A stretch of DNA of 64,000 nt from Ottowia sp. (GCF_016703145.1 NZ_JADJCO010000005.1:434001-498000), one strand, 5' to 3'; positions 28,379 to 39,081 are shown, numbered from the stretch's first letter. The notes: a model not told the origin generated them from the letters alone. Made by a program: numbers and translations.

Positions 28379-28506
28379 GGCGTACTCGCGATCAGTTGTC
28401 CATGGCGCCGCGGCCGCGCGCAGTCGAAACCCAAAGAATCCGAAGGCCGCGGAGCAGGCCACGCCAGCGGACGCCCTGGCCGGGCCTTGGCCGGTCAGCG
28501 GCGTCG

Positions 28507-28521
28507 CCCCCTCGCGGGGGG
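28507..28521. other. GC hairpin within 188-bp intergenic spacer
   Basis: CCCCC-TCGCG-GGGGG forms a short strong stem in the spacer between the ATP-grasp/alpha-E and transglutaminase genes. The surrounding sequence looks like another C/G-rich dispersed element common in this family of bacteria. I see only one copy here, so I make no stronger claim. Confidence 0.3.
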
Positions 28522-28566
28522 AGGCGCAACATCGCGCGGCGAGTGGAGCCACGGGGGTGGGTCATT

Positions 28567-31188
28567 TCAAGCTCCGACGCTGCGCCGCGCGTCGTCGGTG
28601 TGGCTGAAGTAGCGCAGCGCGATGTCGTCCGACAGGCGCTGGGCCTGCGCGTCCCACTCGGCGAGCAGGTCCTGCAGGTGGGTGAAGTCGCCGATCTCGT
28701 TGGCCACGCACAGGGGGGCCAGTTGGTCGATGTCGGGCATGGGCAGGCGGCGCGACAGGTCTTCCACGCCGGCCGCCTCGCGCTCGTGCAGGCGCGCCAG
28801 GCGGCCGCTGGCGGTCTGCACCACCCAGTCGATCGAGCGCGTGTTCTGCAGGTTCAGCACCACGTGCTCGATCAGCGCGGCGATGTCGCGGCTGCGCTGG
28901 TAGCGGGCGTGGAAGGAGATGGTGGAGTCGAACAGTTGCAGCACCACCCCGAAGCCGGCGGCGTCGTGCACCGCGTTGGTGTAGAAGCCGCGCGAGAGCG
29001 CCTCGGCCAGGAAGGTCAGCCGCTCCAGCTGGCGGCCGATGGACAGCAGTCGCCAGCCGTCGTCGCGCCACATGCGGTCGTTTTGCGCGCCGGTGATGGC
29101 GGCCAGGTTCTTCGACAGCCGCGCCAGCGCGGCCAGCGTGTCGGCGGCCGAGGGCGGGTCGAAGCGCTGGATCTCGGCCCAGTCGGCCAGAAACTGCTCC
29201 TCCGCCTGCTTGATGAAGTTCCAGTGCTCGGTGGACAGCCGCTCGCGCAGCGCCGCGCCGGCGCCGCGCAGCCAGTGCAGGGAGTAGGCCACGCTGTAGG
29301 TGTCGTCGCCCTCGGGGTTGCCCAGGTGCTGCACCAGGGCGCGCTCGAAGCGCTCGCGCCATTGCAGCGGCGACGGGTCGGCCGTGCTCACCAGGCCGGT
29401 GGATTCGGCCATCTGCCCCAGCCACATCAGCATGGCGTGGGAGGGTTCTTCCTCGCCGTGCAGCGCTTCCAGGATGATGCGTGCCAGGCGGGCGGCGTTC
29501 TCGGCGCGCTCGGTGTAGCGGCCGAGCCAGAACAGGTTCTCGGCCGCGCGGCTGGTGACCAGGCGCTCGGGCCGGCTGGTCGGCGCCACGGCCACCGGCG
29601 GGATGAAGCTGCCAAGGCCCGATTCCAGCCCCTCGCCGGGGCCGGCGTGCTCGTCCACCACCCAGGCGTCGGCGCTGGAGCCGCCGCGCTGCATGCTGGC
29701 GATGCCGGCGTCCACGCCCACCAGCCGCGCCATGCCGCCCGGCAGCACGCGCCAGGTGCCAGGGCCGGCGCCGGCCGCGTCGGACAGGGCGAACACACGC
29801 AGGATGACCGAGCTGGGCACGATGCCGCGTTCGTCGCTGGCGCCCGTCGGCCGCCAAGTGGGCATCTGCGAGGTGGGCAGGTAGGCTTGGACGGTGTGCT
29901 CGTCGGGCGCGCGCCGGATGCGCGCCTGCCATTCGCCCAGCCGCTCCGCGTTCAGCAGCGGGCCCACACCGACGTCGAAGGTGCCGCGCTCCAGGGACCA
30001 AGGGTAGGTGGGCTTGATGACGCTGTGGGCCAGGTGCGGCAGGATCTCGCCCATGGCGGCCGGCTCGCCGCACCACCAGGTGTGCAAGGCGGGCAGCGCC
30101 AGCTCCTCGTCCAGCAAGTGCCGCCCCAGCGCCGGCAGGAAGCCCAGCATCGCGCTGGACTCCAGGAAGCCCGAGCCGATGGCGTTGGCCATCAGCACGT
30201 TGCCGGCGCGCACCGCCTGCATCAACCCCGGCACGCCCAGGCGCGAGTCGGCACGCATCTCCAGCGGGTCCAGCCAGGTGTCGTCCACGCGCTTGATGAG
30301 GCCGTGCACGGGCTTGAGGCCGTGCAGGGTCTTGAGGTACAGGCGCTCGCCGCGCACCGTGAGGTCGCTGCCTTCAACCAGCGTCACGCCCAGGTAGCGG
30401 GCCAGATACGACTGCTCGAAATAGGTCTCGTTGTAGGGGCCGGGCGTGAGCAGCGCCAGGTGCGGCTCCTCGCCGCCGGGCGCCAGGTGCTTCAGGCTGG
30501 CCAGCAGGGCGCGGTAGCTGTCGGCCAGCCGCCGCGTGTGCAGGGCCTCGAAGGCCTGCGGGAACTGCGTCGTGACCGCGAACCGGTTCTCCAGCAGGTA
30601 GCCCAGGCCCGAGGGCGCCTGCGTGCGCTGCCCCACCACCCACCAGTGGCCGCCGGGGCCGCGCGCCAGGTCGAACGCGACGATGTGCAGGTGCTGGCCG
30701 CCGGCCGGCCGCACGCCGTGCATGGCCGGCACGTAGTCGGGGTGGCCCTGCACCAGCGCGGGCGGCAGCAGGCCCTCGCGCACCAGGCGGCACGGGCCGT
30801 ACACGTCGGCCGCCACGGCTTCGAGCACGCGCACGCGCTGCAGGATGCCGGTCTCGATGCGTGCCCAGTCGTCCGAGGTGACCAGCAGCGGGAAGAGGTC
30901 CAGCGCCCAGGGCCGCTGTTGGCCGTGTTCGTCGGCGTAGACGTTGTAGCTCACGCCGTCGTCGCGCAACTGGCGGGCCATGCGCTCGGCGCGGCGGTTC
31001 AGCTCGCCCGCGCTCGCCGGGCCCATCTGCTCGAAGAACCGGGACCATGCCGGCCCCAGGCCGCGCGCCTGCGCCGGCGCGTCGCCGCCCAGGCCGTGCA
31101 GCTCGTCGTAGTGCCCGCCGTCAGCGCGCGGCAGCGCCAGCGCGGGCGATCGCGGCGGCAGTGGCGGGCGTTCGGTCGGGGAAGTCAT
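28567..31188 (-). CDS. fused circularly permuted ATP-grasp amidoligase and alpha-E protein
   Basis: This 873-residue protein joins two units that are separate genes at 37588-40041. Residues ~60-500 are the circularly permuted type 2 ATP-grasp domain (DUF404/407). It shows YNVYADEHGQQRPWALDLFP, LEAVAADVYGP and LKTLHGLKPVHGLIKRVDD. Residues ~530-860 are the helical alpha-E domain (SRAAENLFWLGRYTERAENA). ATP-grasp enzymes of this class are predicted to form amide bonds on peptides or small amino acids. The gene lies between a giant DUF2126 transglutaminase and a small transglutaminase on one strand. Substrate unknown. Start ATG 31188 is preferred over the frame start at 31209. Confidence 0.88.
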   Translation of the reverse strand: MTSPTERPPLPPRSPALALPRADGGHYDELHGLGGDAPAQARGLGPAWSRFFEQMGPASAGELNRRAERMARQLRDDGVSYNVYADEHGQQRPWALDLFPLLVTSDDWARIETGILQRVRVLEAVAADVYGPCRLVREGLLPPALVQGHPDYVPAMHGVRPAGGQHLHIVAFDLARGPGGHWWVVGQRTQAPSGLGYLLENRFAVTTQFPQAFEALHTRRLADSYRALLASLKHLAPGGEEPHLALLTPGPYNETYFEQSYLARYLGVTLVEGSDLTVRGERLYLKTLHGLKPVHGLIKRVDDTWLDPLEMRADSRLGVPGLMQAVRAGNVLMANAIGSGFLESSAMLGFLPALGRHLLDEELALPALHTWWCGEPAAMGEILPHLAHSVIKPTYPWSLERGTFDVGVGPLLNAERLGEWQARIRRAPDEHTVQAYLPTSQMPTWRPTGASDERGIVPSSVILRVFALSDAAGAGPGTWRVLPGGMARLVGVDAGIASMQRGGSSADAWVVDEHAGPGEGLESGLGSFIPPVAVAPTSRPERLVTSRAAENLFWLGRYTERAENAARLARIILEALHGEEEPSHAMLMWLGQMAESTGLVSTADPSPLQWRERFERALVQHLGNPEGDDTYSVAYSLHWLRGAGAALRERLSTEHWNFIKQAEEQFLADWAEIQRFDPPSAADTLAALARLSKNLAAITGAQNDRMWRDDGWRLLSIGRQLERLTFLAEALSRGFYTNAVHDAAGFGVVLQLFDSTISFHARYQRSRDIAALIEHVVLNLQNTRSIDWVVQTASGRLARLHEREAAGVEDLSRRLPMPDIDQLAPLCVANEIGDFTHLQDLLAEWDAQAQRLSDDIALRYFSHTDDARRSVGA

Positions 31189-31239
31189 GGCGCCGGTATT
31201 GTGGCGCATGGCGTGGCGAGGTGGGCGAACGTGGATATC

Positions 31240-31302
31240 CTGGATGTTTTCGCGGGTTTGCCCGCGTGGATATTGCGCAAGTAGCTATATAATTAATAGC
31301 AA
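31240..31302 (-). repeat. dispersed repeat copy E
   Basis: Reverse-strand reading gives TTGCTATTAATTATATAGCT, then ACTTGCGCAATATCCACGCG, then GGCAAACCCGC. It is a full copy lying upstream of the ATP-grasp/alpha-E start codon, where that gene's promoter or leader would be. Confidence 0.75.
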
Positions 31303-31372
31303 GCGACGGGGCTTGCCCTTCGGCGTCCCGTCGGCCGGATTCATTGAGAAATGCTTGCCGGTGGAGACGCCT

Positions 31373-34300
31373 TCATCCATCCAGCGGCCGCAAGGCGGCT
31401 CCTCTGCGCAGATCCAGCGTGCACGGAAACTCCCGGCTCCCCGGCAGGTGCAGCGTGGCCGGCGGCACGGGCAGCGGTCCGGGCGTGTGGCCGCTGGCGA
31501 AGAAGCGCGCCAGGCGGCGGCTTTCGGCTTCCATGGCGTTGATGGGGAAGGTGCTGTAGTTGCGCCCGCCGGGGTGCGCGACGTGGTAGCGGCAGCCGCC
31601 CACGGCGCGGCCGCTCCAGGTGTCGATGACGTCGAACACCAGCGGGGCGTGCGGCGCGATGGCCGGGTGCAGGGACGACCACGGGTTCCACGCCTTGAAG
31701 CGCACGCCAGCGGCGAACTCGCCTTCCACGCCCAGCGGCTGCAGGGGCACGGGCTGGCCGTTGCAGGTGATGGCGTAGCGGCTGGGGTCGAAGCCGGTGA
31801 CGCGCACTTCCAGCCGCTCCAGCGACGAGTCGACGTAGCGCGCGGTGCCGCCGCCGGTGTTTTCCTCGCCCATCACGTGCCAGGGCTCCAGCGCGTTGCG
31901 CAGCGTGAGGCGCATGCCCAGCACGTCCACCTCGCCGACGATGGGGAAGCGGAACTCGAAGTGCGGCGCGAACCAGGTGCCGTCGAAGGCATGGCCGGCC
32001 TGGCGCAGGTCTTCCATCACGTCCTCGAAGTCGGCGCGCACGAAGGCGGGCAGCATGAAGCGGTCGTGCAGGCGGGTGCCCCAGCGGATGGCCGGGCGGG
32101 TGTAGGGTTGGCGCCAGAAGCGTGCCACCAGCGCGCGCAGCAGCAACTGCTGCACGATGGACATGCGCGCATGCGGCGGCATCTCGAAAGCGCGCAGCTC
32201 CAGCAGGCCCAGGCGGCCGTTGGCCGAGTCGGGCGAGTACAGCTTGTCGATGCAGAACTCGCTGCGGTGGGTGTTGCCGGTGACGTCGATCAGGATGTTG
32301 CGCAAGGTGCGGTCGACCAGCCAGGGCGGCATGGCGTCGCCGTGCAGTGCGCGCGCGGCGTGGATTTGCTGCAGGGCGATTTCAAGCTCGTACAACTGGT
32401 CGTTGCGCGCCTCGTCCACGCGCGGGGCCTGGCTGGTGGGGCCGATGAACATGCCGCTGAACAGGTACGACAGCGACGGGTGGTTGTGCCAGTACAGAAG
32501 CAGGCTGGCCAGCAGCTCGGGTCGGCGCAGGAGCGGGCTGTCGGCCGGCGTGGCGCCGCCCAGCACGAAGTGGTTGCCGCCGCCGGTGCCGGTGTGGCGG
32601 CCGTCGGTCATGAACTTCTCGGCCGACAGGCGGCTCTCGAACGCGGCGTGGTAGACGAACTCGGTGTTGGCGACCAGGTCGCGCCAGGTGCGCACGGGCT
32701 GGATGTTGGCCTCGATGACGCCCGGGTCGGGCGTGACCTGCAGCATCGACAGGCGCGCGTCGCGCGGCGGCGGGTAGCCTTCCATGACCACTGGCAGGTT
32801 CAGCTCGGCGGCGGTGGCCTCGACGGCGGCGACCAGCGCGAGGTAGTCCTCCAGCCGGTCGAGCGGGGGCATGAACACGTACAGCACGCTGCTCTCGCCG
32901 GGCTTGGTGGCGTAGCGGGCCAGCGCGGCGCGGTGGCGCAGTTGCGCGGCGCGGCGCGCCTCGGCCTCTTCGTCGTCGCCGACGATCTCGGGCAGATCGG
33001 TCTCGGGCATCTGGCCGCGCGCGGGGTCGCGCACCTGCACGCACAGCGCGGTGCGCGGCACCCAAGGGCCGGATTCGTGCCGTAGCGGCAGGCGGTCGTG
33101 GGCATCGTCTGCTCCCATATTGATAGTGGGCAGCGAAGTGTCCACGCTGGGCAGCGGCTTGTTTTCCGCAAAAGGATCGGTTTCGTGCAGTTGCGGGTGG
33201 TCCTTGTCGGCCACCCACGGCAGCGAGTTGAGCGGCAGGCGCCAGCCCATGGGCGAATCGCCCGGCACCAGGTACAGGCGGTCGTCGCGGAACCACCATT
33301 TGCCGCTGAGCCAGCGCGGGCGCTCGGCCGCGGGCAGCGCGCGCAGGCGCGGCGGCAGGACCTGGGGCGCGGTGCCGGCGGCTTCGGACGTGGCGCGCAG
33401 CGGCAGCAGCCAGCCGACCGGCTGCGTCAGGCCTTGCGTGAAGACCTGGCGCAGGCGCGCGCGCGCCTGCTCGTCGGCCAACTGGCTGTCGAACGGATCG
33501 ACGTTGACGGGCAGGCGGCGTTCGGCCTGGATGTAGATCCACGGGTCTTCGTAGCCGGCGCGGATGGTCTGCGTGCCCACGCCCAGGCGCCGCGCCAGCG
33601 CCTGCAGAAAGCGCTCGGCGTCTTCGGGCTTGGCGTGGTGGGGCTGGCGCTCGTCGGCCAGCAGCGCGGGGTTGTGCCACACCGGCTGGCCGTCGGTGCG
33701 CCAGAACAGGCTGAGCGCCCAGCGCGGCAGTTGTTCGCCCGGGTACCACTTGCCCTGGCCCAGGTGCACGAAGCCGCGCGGCGCGTAGCGGTCCTGCAGG
33801 CGCTGCAGCAAATCGAGCGCGAAGCGCCGCTTGGTGGGCCCCAGCGCGGCGGTGTTCCATTCGGCGCCGTCGCGGTCGTCGAGGCCGACGAAGGTGGGCT
33901 CGCCGCCCATGGTCAGGCGCACGTCGCCGGCCTGCAGCTCGGCGTCCACCTGGTCGCCCAGCCGCAGAATGGCGTGCCACTGCGCGTCGCCGTAGGGCAG
34001 GGTGACGCGCGGCGATTCGAGGAGGCGCGTGACGCGCATGTCGTGGCCGAACCGCACCTCGGCCGCCTCCACCACGCCTTCGATGGGCGCGGCGGCGGAG
34101 GGCTGGGGCGTGCAGGCCAGCGGGATGTGGCCTTCGCCGGCCAGCAGGCCGGAGGTGGGGTCTAGGCCGATCCAGCCGGCGCCGGGCAGGTACACCTCGC
34201 ACCAGGCGTGCAGGTCGGTGAAATCGACCTCGGTGCCGCTGGGGCCGTCCAGCGCTTTCTGGTCGGCCTTGAGCTGGATCAGGTAGCCGGAGACGAAGCG

Positions 34301-34895
34301 CGCCGCCAGCCCGACGTTGCGCAGCAGTTGCACCAGCAGCCAGCCGGAGTCGCGGCAGGAGCCGCTGCCGCTGGTCCAGCGTCTGCTCGGGCGTCTGCAC
34401 GCCGGGCTCCATGCGGATCAGGTAGCGGATGTCCTGCTGCAGGCGCTGGTTGAGGCCGACCAGGAAGTCGATGGTGGTCTGCGGCTTGAGGTCGATGCCG
34501 GCCAGGTAGCGCGCCAGCAGGGGCGTGGCCGGCTCGCAGGCCAGGTAGGGCGCCAGCTCCTCCTTCAGGCGCGGCGCATAGTCGAACGGGAACTGCTCGG
34601 CCGCCGGCTCCAGGAAGAAGTCGAACGGGTTGTAGACCGCCATCTCGGCCACCAGGTCCACCGTCACCTTGAACTCGGTGGTCTTTTCGGGGAACACCAG
34701 CCGCGCCTGCCAGTTGGCGAACGGGTCCTGCTGCCAGTTGGTGAAGTGCAGCGCCGGCTCGACGGTGAGCGAGTACGAGATGATCTTGCTGCGGCAGTGC
34801 GGCGCTGGCCGCAGGCGGACGACCTGTGGCCCCAACTGCACCGGGCGGTCGTAGCGGTAATGGGTGACGTGATGGAGCGCGGCGTGGATGGGCAT
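31373..34895 (-). pseudogene. DUF2126 giant transglutaminase with one frameshift
   Basis: The intact form would be about 1,170 residues: N-terminal beta domain (MPIHAALHHVTHYRYDRPVQ from ATG 34895), transglutaminase core, then a long DUF2126 region. The first frame runs through MEPGVQTPEQTL and then loses homology. A second frame resumes immediately as TSGSGSCRDSGWLLVQLLRN, which contains the expected catalytic Cys, and continues to 31373. One extra base near 34375 explains the break. DUF2126 landmarks downstream include DVRLTMGGEPTFVGLDD and HTGTGGGNHFVLGG. It is the first gene of the amidoligase row. If the extra base is real, the product is lost or truncated. Confidence 0.85.
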
Positions 34896-35020
34896 GGCGG
34901 GCTGTGGAGAAGTAGAACCCCATGCTAGCAAGAGACGCGCCAACCCCGGCGGGGCGAACGGGCGGACGTGTATGCTGCCCCGCCACGGGAGACCACGGCG
35001 CCGCTGGGGCGCCCGCCGCC

Positions 35021-37504
35021 ATGACAGCAGACACCGGGCCAGGCATCGCCTCGCCGGCCGGCCACCCTGGCCGGACCGGCGGGTCAGCTCCTGTGCAGAC
35101 GATGGCCGTGGCACTGATCGCGCTGCCCGTGGGCTGGCTACTGGGCACCGCCTCGCAGGTGCAGCAGCGGGCGCTGGGGCCGGTGGCGGGCTATGGCGCG
35201 GCCCTGGCGGCGGCCGCGGCGCTGGCCGCCTGCGCGGCACTGGCGCGGCGGCGGGCAGGCCGCGGGCCGGGATGGGCCGCGGTGGCGGGCTGGCTGCTGG
35301 CCGGCGCCCTGGCGGCCTGGGGTGGCGCGGGGCTGCGGGCGACGGCACTGCAGGCGCAAGCGCTGGCATCCGCCCTGGAAGGGCGCGACCTGGTGCTGAC
35401 GGGCGTCGTCAGCCGGATGCCGCAGCGCGGCGAGGCGGGCTGGCGCTTTCGTTTCGACGTCGAGCAGGCGCGGCTGGACGGCGCTCCGGTGGCCCTGCCG
35501 CCGCGCGTGCAACTGGCTTGGTACGGGGCGGCGGCGGCGCCCCGCGCGGGCGACCGCTGGCAGCTCACCGCGCGGCTGAAGGCGCCGCACGGCACCCTCA
35601 ACCCGCACGGCTTCGACTACGAACTGTGGCTGTGGGAACAGCGCGTGCGCGCCACCGGCTACGTGCGCACCGGCCCGCGCGACGCCCCGCCGCGCCGCCT
35701 GGAGGAGGGCGTGGCACACCCCGTCGAGCGCGCCCGGCAGGCGGTGCGCGACCGCATCCTGACCACCGCCCCGCTGGTGGACGACGCCAGCGCGCGGCGC
35801 CTGGCCGGCATCGTCGCCGCGCTGGTGACGGGCGACCAGGCCGTGATCGAGCGCGCCGACTGGGACGTGTTCCGCGCCACCGGCGTGGCGCACCTGATGA
35901 GCATCTCCGGCCTGCACATCACCATGTTCGCGTGGCTCGCCGCCGGCGTGGTGGGTGCGCTGTGGCGGCGCGCGGCGCGCTGGGGCTGGCCGCCGCGATT
36001 CAACCCCTGCCTGCGGGTGCCGGCGCCCTGGGCGGCGCTGGCCGGGGGCGTGCTGCTGGCGGCGGCTTACGCCGTGTTCAGCGGCTGGGGCGTGCCGGCG
36101 CAGCGCACCGTCGTCATGCTGGCCAGCGTGGCGCTGCTGCGGCTGGCCGGGCTGCGCTGGCCGTGGTGGATGAGCTGGCTGTGGGCCTGCGCGGCGGTGC
36201 TGGCGCTGGACCCGTGGGCGCTGCTGCAGGCGGGCTTCTGGCTCAGCTTCGTCGCCGTGGGGGTGTTGTTTGCTACTGATTCAGGAGCTTACGACGTAAT
36301 GCCAAAGGCAGCTATAGGCCGATTTCATCGATTATTGCGTGAGCAGGCCGTGGTCACGCTGGCGCTGACCCCGCTGTCGCTGATGCTGTTCGGCCAAGCA
36401 TCGGTGGTGGGATTGCTGGCCAACCTGGTGGCGATCCCGTGGGTGACGCTGGTGGTGACGCCGCTGGCGCTGGCGGGCGTGCTGTGGGCCCCGCTGTGGA
36501 GCGCGGCCGCCGCCGCGTTGCAGCCGCTGGCGGCGCTGCTGCAGTGGCTGGCCGCCTGGCCCTGGGCCCAGGTGTCGATGGCCGCGGCACCCTGGCCGCT
36601 GGGCGCGGCGGCGGTGGCCGGCGGCGTGCTGCTGGCGCTGCGCTGGCCCTGGCCGCTGCGCCTGGCGGGCGTGCCGCTGGTGCTGCCGCTGCTGCTGTGG
36701 CAGCCGGCGCGCCCGGCGCCGGGCGAGTTCGACCTGCTGGCCGCCGACGTGGGGCAGGGCAGCGCCGTGCTGGTGCGCACCGCCGGCCGCACGCTGCTGT
36801 ACGACGCCGGGCCGCGCTATTCGCTGGAGAGCGACGCCGGCCACCGCGTGCTGGTGCCGCTGCTGCGCGCGCTGGGCGAGCGCGTGGACCTGCTGGTGCT
36901 GAGTCACCGCGACAGCGACCACACCGGCGGCGCGCGCGCCGTGCGGGCCATGCAGCCGGGCGCGGCGCTGCTGTCGTCGATCGAGGCGGGACAGGAGCCG
37001 CCCGGCGTCGGCCCCGCCGCGCGCTGCCGGGCCGGCCAGCGCTGGCAATGGGACGGCGTGGCCTTCGAAGTGCTGCATCCGGGCGAGTCGGACGCCGACG
37101 CGGCGCGCTCGCCGAACGCGCTGAGCTGCGTGCTGCGCGTGGGCACCGCGCGGGCCTCGGTGCTGCTGGCGGGCGACATCGAGGCCGCGCAGGAGCGCGC
37201 CCTGGCCGCCGCCCGCGCCAACCTGCGCAGCGATGTGCTGCTGGTGCCGCACCACGGCAGCCGCACCTCGTCGTCGGCGCCGTTCCTGGACGCGGTGCGG
37301 CCGCGCCTGGCGCTCATCCAGGCCGGCTACCGCAACCGCTTCGGTCACCCGGCGCCGGACGTGCTGGCGCGCTTGCATGCGCGCGGCGTGCGGGTGGCCG
37401 ACTCGCCCCGCTGCGGCGCGATGCACTGGAGCAGTGCGCGCCCCGATTCGGTGCGCTGCGAGCGCGAAGTCGCCGCACGGTATTGGCGCCACGCACCGCC
37501 GTGA
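35021..37504 (+). CDS. comEC: DNA uptake channel protein ComEC/Rec2
   Basis: ComEC forms the inner-membrane channel for single-stranded DNA during transformation. The ~827-residue product has an N-terminal OB-like region (DUF4131) and the competence membrane domain (GVAHLMSISGLHITMFAWLA, many helices). A metallo-beta-lactamase-like domain follows, with SHRDSDHTGGA, LLAGDIEA and LLVPHHGSRTSSS. Start is uncertain (34922, 35021 or 35102). Residues ~416-436 within a membrane loop are encoded by a copy of the dispersed repeat and look absent from ordinary homologues. Whether the channel still functions is unclear. The gene is divergent from the DUF2126 gene. Confidence 0.92.
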   Translation: MTADTGPGIASPAGHPGRTGGSAPVQTMAVALIALPVGWLLGTASQVQQRALGPVAGYGAALAAAAALAACAALARRRAGRGPGWAAVAGWLLAGALAAWGGAGLRATALQAQALASALEGRDLVLTGVVSRMPQRGEAGWRFRFDVEQARLDGAPVALPPRVQLAWYGAAAAPRAGDRWQLTARLKAPHGTLNPHGFDYELWLWEQRVRATGYVRTGPRDAPPRRLEEGVAHPVERARQAVRDRILTTAPLVDDASARRLAGIVAALVTGDQAVIERADWDVFRATGVAHLMSISGLHITMFAWLAAGVVGALWRRAARWGWPPRFNPCLRVPAPWAALAGGVLLAAAYAVFSGWGVPAQRTVVMLASVALLRLAGLRWPWWMSWLWACAAVLALDPWALLQAGFWLSFVAVGVLFATDSGAYDVMPKAAIGRFHRLLREQAVVTLALTPLSLMLFGQASVVGLLANLVAIPWVTLVVTPLALAGVLWAPLWSAAAAALQPLAALLQWLAAWPWAQVSMAAAPWPLGAAAVAGGVLLALRWPWPLRLAGVPLVLPLLLWQPARPAPGEFDLLAADVGQGSAVLVRTAGRTLLYDAGPRYSLESDAGHRVLVPLLRALGERVDLLVLSHRDSDHTGGARAVRAMQPGAALLSSIEAGQEPPGVGPAARCRAGQRWQWDGVAFEVLHPGESDADAARSPNALSCVLRVGTARASVLLAGDIEAAQERALAAARANLRSDVLLVPHHGSRTSSSAPFLDAVRPRLALIQAGYRNRFGHPAPDVLARLHARGVRVADSPRCGAMHWSSARPDSVRCEREVAARYWRHAPP
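36267..36329 (+). repeat. dispersed repeat copy F, inside comEC
   Basis: TTTGCTACTGATTCAGGAGC, TTACGACGTAATGCC, then GCTATAGGCCGATTTCAT match the repeat's blocks and order. The segment is conspicuously AT-rich within a ~72 percent GC gene. It is translated in the same phase as the other coding copies (the Ala codon GCT). Confidence 0.65.
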
Positions 37505-37587
37505 TCGCCGCCAGCCTGCCGGGCCGCTGGCCTGCAACTTGCTATGCTGTAGTCCACGGCTGACAAACAGACAGGAGAACCCAGGCC

Positions 37588-39060
37588 ATGCACGCGTTCG
37601 ATGAAATGTACGAGGCCCTGGCCACGACCCCCGTGGATGCGCGTGGCTACGCGCCCGGCCACCCGGTGCGTGCGCACTACCAGGCCTACGCCCAATGGCT
37701 GGCCGCGCAGGACGCCGAGCTGATGCGTTCGCGCCGCGAGGAGGCCGAGATGATCTTCCGCCGCGTCGGCATCACCTTCGCGGTGTACGGCGCCAAGGAC
37801 GAGGACGGCGCTGGCACCGAGCGGCTGATCCCGTTCGATCTGATCCCGCGCATCATCCCGGCCGCCGAATGGCGCATGCTCGAGCGCGGGCTGGCGCAGC
37901 GGGTGACGGCGCTCAACCGCTTCATCCACGACGTCTACCACGGGCAAGAGATCCTGAAGGCCGGCGTGATCCCCGCCGAGCAGGTGCTGAACAACGCGCA
38001 GTACCGCCCCGTCATGCAGGGCGTGGCGGTGCCCAACCAGATCTACTCGCACATCTCCGGCGTGGACATCGTGCGCGCCGGCGCGGCCGACGGCAGCGGG
38101 GAGTACTACGTGCTGGAGGACAACCTGCGCGTGCCCAGCGGCGTGTCGTACATGCTGGAAGACCGCAAGATGATGATGCGGTTGTTCCCCAACCTGTTCA
38201 ACCGCCACCGCGTGGCGCCCGTCGCCCACTACCCCGACCTGCTGCTGGAGACCCTGCGCGCCAGCAGCCCCGGCGGCACCGCCAACCCCACGGTGGTGGT
38301 GCTGACGCCCGGCATGTACAACAGCGCCTACTTCGAACACGCCTTCCTGGCGCAGCAGATGGGCGTCGAGCTGGTCGAGGGGCAGGACCTGTTCGTCAAG
38401 GACGGCTTCGTCTTCATGCGCACCACGCGCGGCCCCCAGCGCGTGGACGTGATCTACCGCCGCCTGGACGACGATTTCCTCGATCCGAAGGTGTTCCGCC
38501 CCGATTCGTCGCTGGGCTGCGCCGGCCTGATGGACGCCTACCGCGCCGGCCACGTGGCCATCTGCAACGCCGTGGGCACCGGCGTGGCCGACGACAAGTC
38601 CATCTACCCCTACGTGCCCAAGATGATCGAGTTCTACCTGGGCGAGAAACCCATCCTGAACAACGTGCCCACCTACATGTGCCGCGACCCGAAGGACCTG
38701 GCCTACGTCATGGCCCACCTGAAGGACCTGGTGGTCAAGGAGGTGCACGGCGCCGGCGGCTACGGCATGCTGGTCGGCCCCGCGTCCACCGCCGCCGAGA
38801 TCGAGGACTTCCGCCGCGCCGTGCTGGCCAAGCCCGAGGGCTACATCGCCCAGCCCACGCTCAGCTTGTCGAGCTGCCCCACCTACGTCGACAGCGGCAT
38901 CGCCCCGCGCCACATCGACCTGCGGCCCTTCGTGCTGTCGGGCAAGCAGGTGCAGATGGTGCCCGGCGGGCTGACCCGCGTGGCGCTGAAGGAAGGCTCC
39001 CTGGTCGTCAACTCGTCGCAGGGCGGCGGCACCAAGGACACCTGGATCCTGGAAGTCTGA
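37588..39060 (+). CDS. circularly permuted type 2 ATP-grasp protein (stand-alone)
   Basis: This 490-residue predicted amidoligase matches the N-terminal half of the fused protein at 28567-31188 in fold but not closely in sequence. It represents the separate DUF404/DUF407 family. Visible blocks are ITFAVYGAKDEDGAGTERLI, FIHDVYHGQEIL, DNLRVPSGVSYMLEDRKMMM, RTTRGPQRVDVIYRRLDD and VKEVHGAGGYGMLVGP. The last, glycine-rich and lysine-bearing, probably binds ATP. ATG 37588 follows CAGGAGAACCCAGGCC. The alpha-E gene starts 22 bp downstream. Such pairs are widespread and predicted to ligate amino acids onto an unknown acceptor. Confidence 0.9.
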   Translation: MHAFDEMYEALATTPVDARGYAPGHPVRAHYQAYAQWLAAQDAELMRSRREEAEMIFRRVGITFAVYGAKDEDGAGTERLIPFDLIPRIIPAAEWRMLERGLAQRVTALNRFIHDVYHGQEILKAGVIPAEQVLNNAQYRPVMQGVAVPNQIYSHISGVDIVRAGAADGSGEYYVLEDNLRVPSGVSYMLEDRKMMMRLFPNLFNRHRVAPVAHYPDLLLETLRASSPGGTANPTVVVLTPGMYNSAYFEHAFLAQQMGVELVEGQDLFVKDGFVFMRTTRGPQRVDVIYRRLDDDFLDPKVFRPDSSLGCAGLMDAYRAGHVAICNAVGTGVADDKSIYPYVPKMIEFYLGEKPILNNVPTYMCRDPKDLAYVMAHLKDLVVKEVHGAGGYGMLVGPASTAAEIEDFRRAVLAKPEGYIAQPTLSLSSCPTYVDSGIAPRHIDLRPFVLSGKQVQMVPGGLTRVALKEGSLVVNSSQGGGTKDTWILEV

Positions 39061-39081
39061 GCAAGAGAAGGACACGAAAAA

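Noticed and set aside
28396..31284. 962-codon plus-strand open frame opposite the ATP-grasp/alpha-E gene
   Set aside because: Low-complexity Val/His/Gln/Arg composition without motifs; the opposite strand has clear conserved domains throughout.
33110..33140. AT dip inside the DUF2126 gene as another repeat copy
   Set aside because: Only ATTGATAG matches; the TAGCT, GCGCAATATCC and GGCC blocks are missing, so I do not count it.
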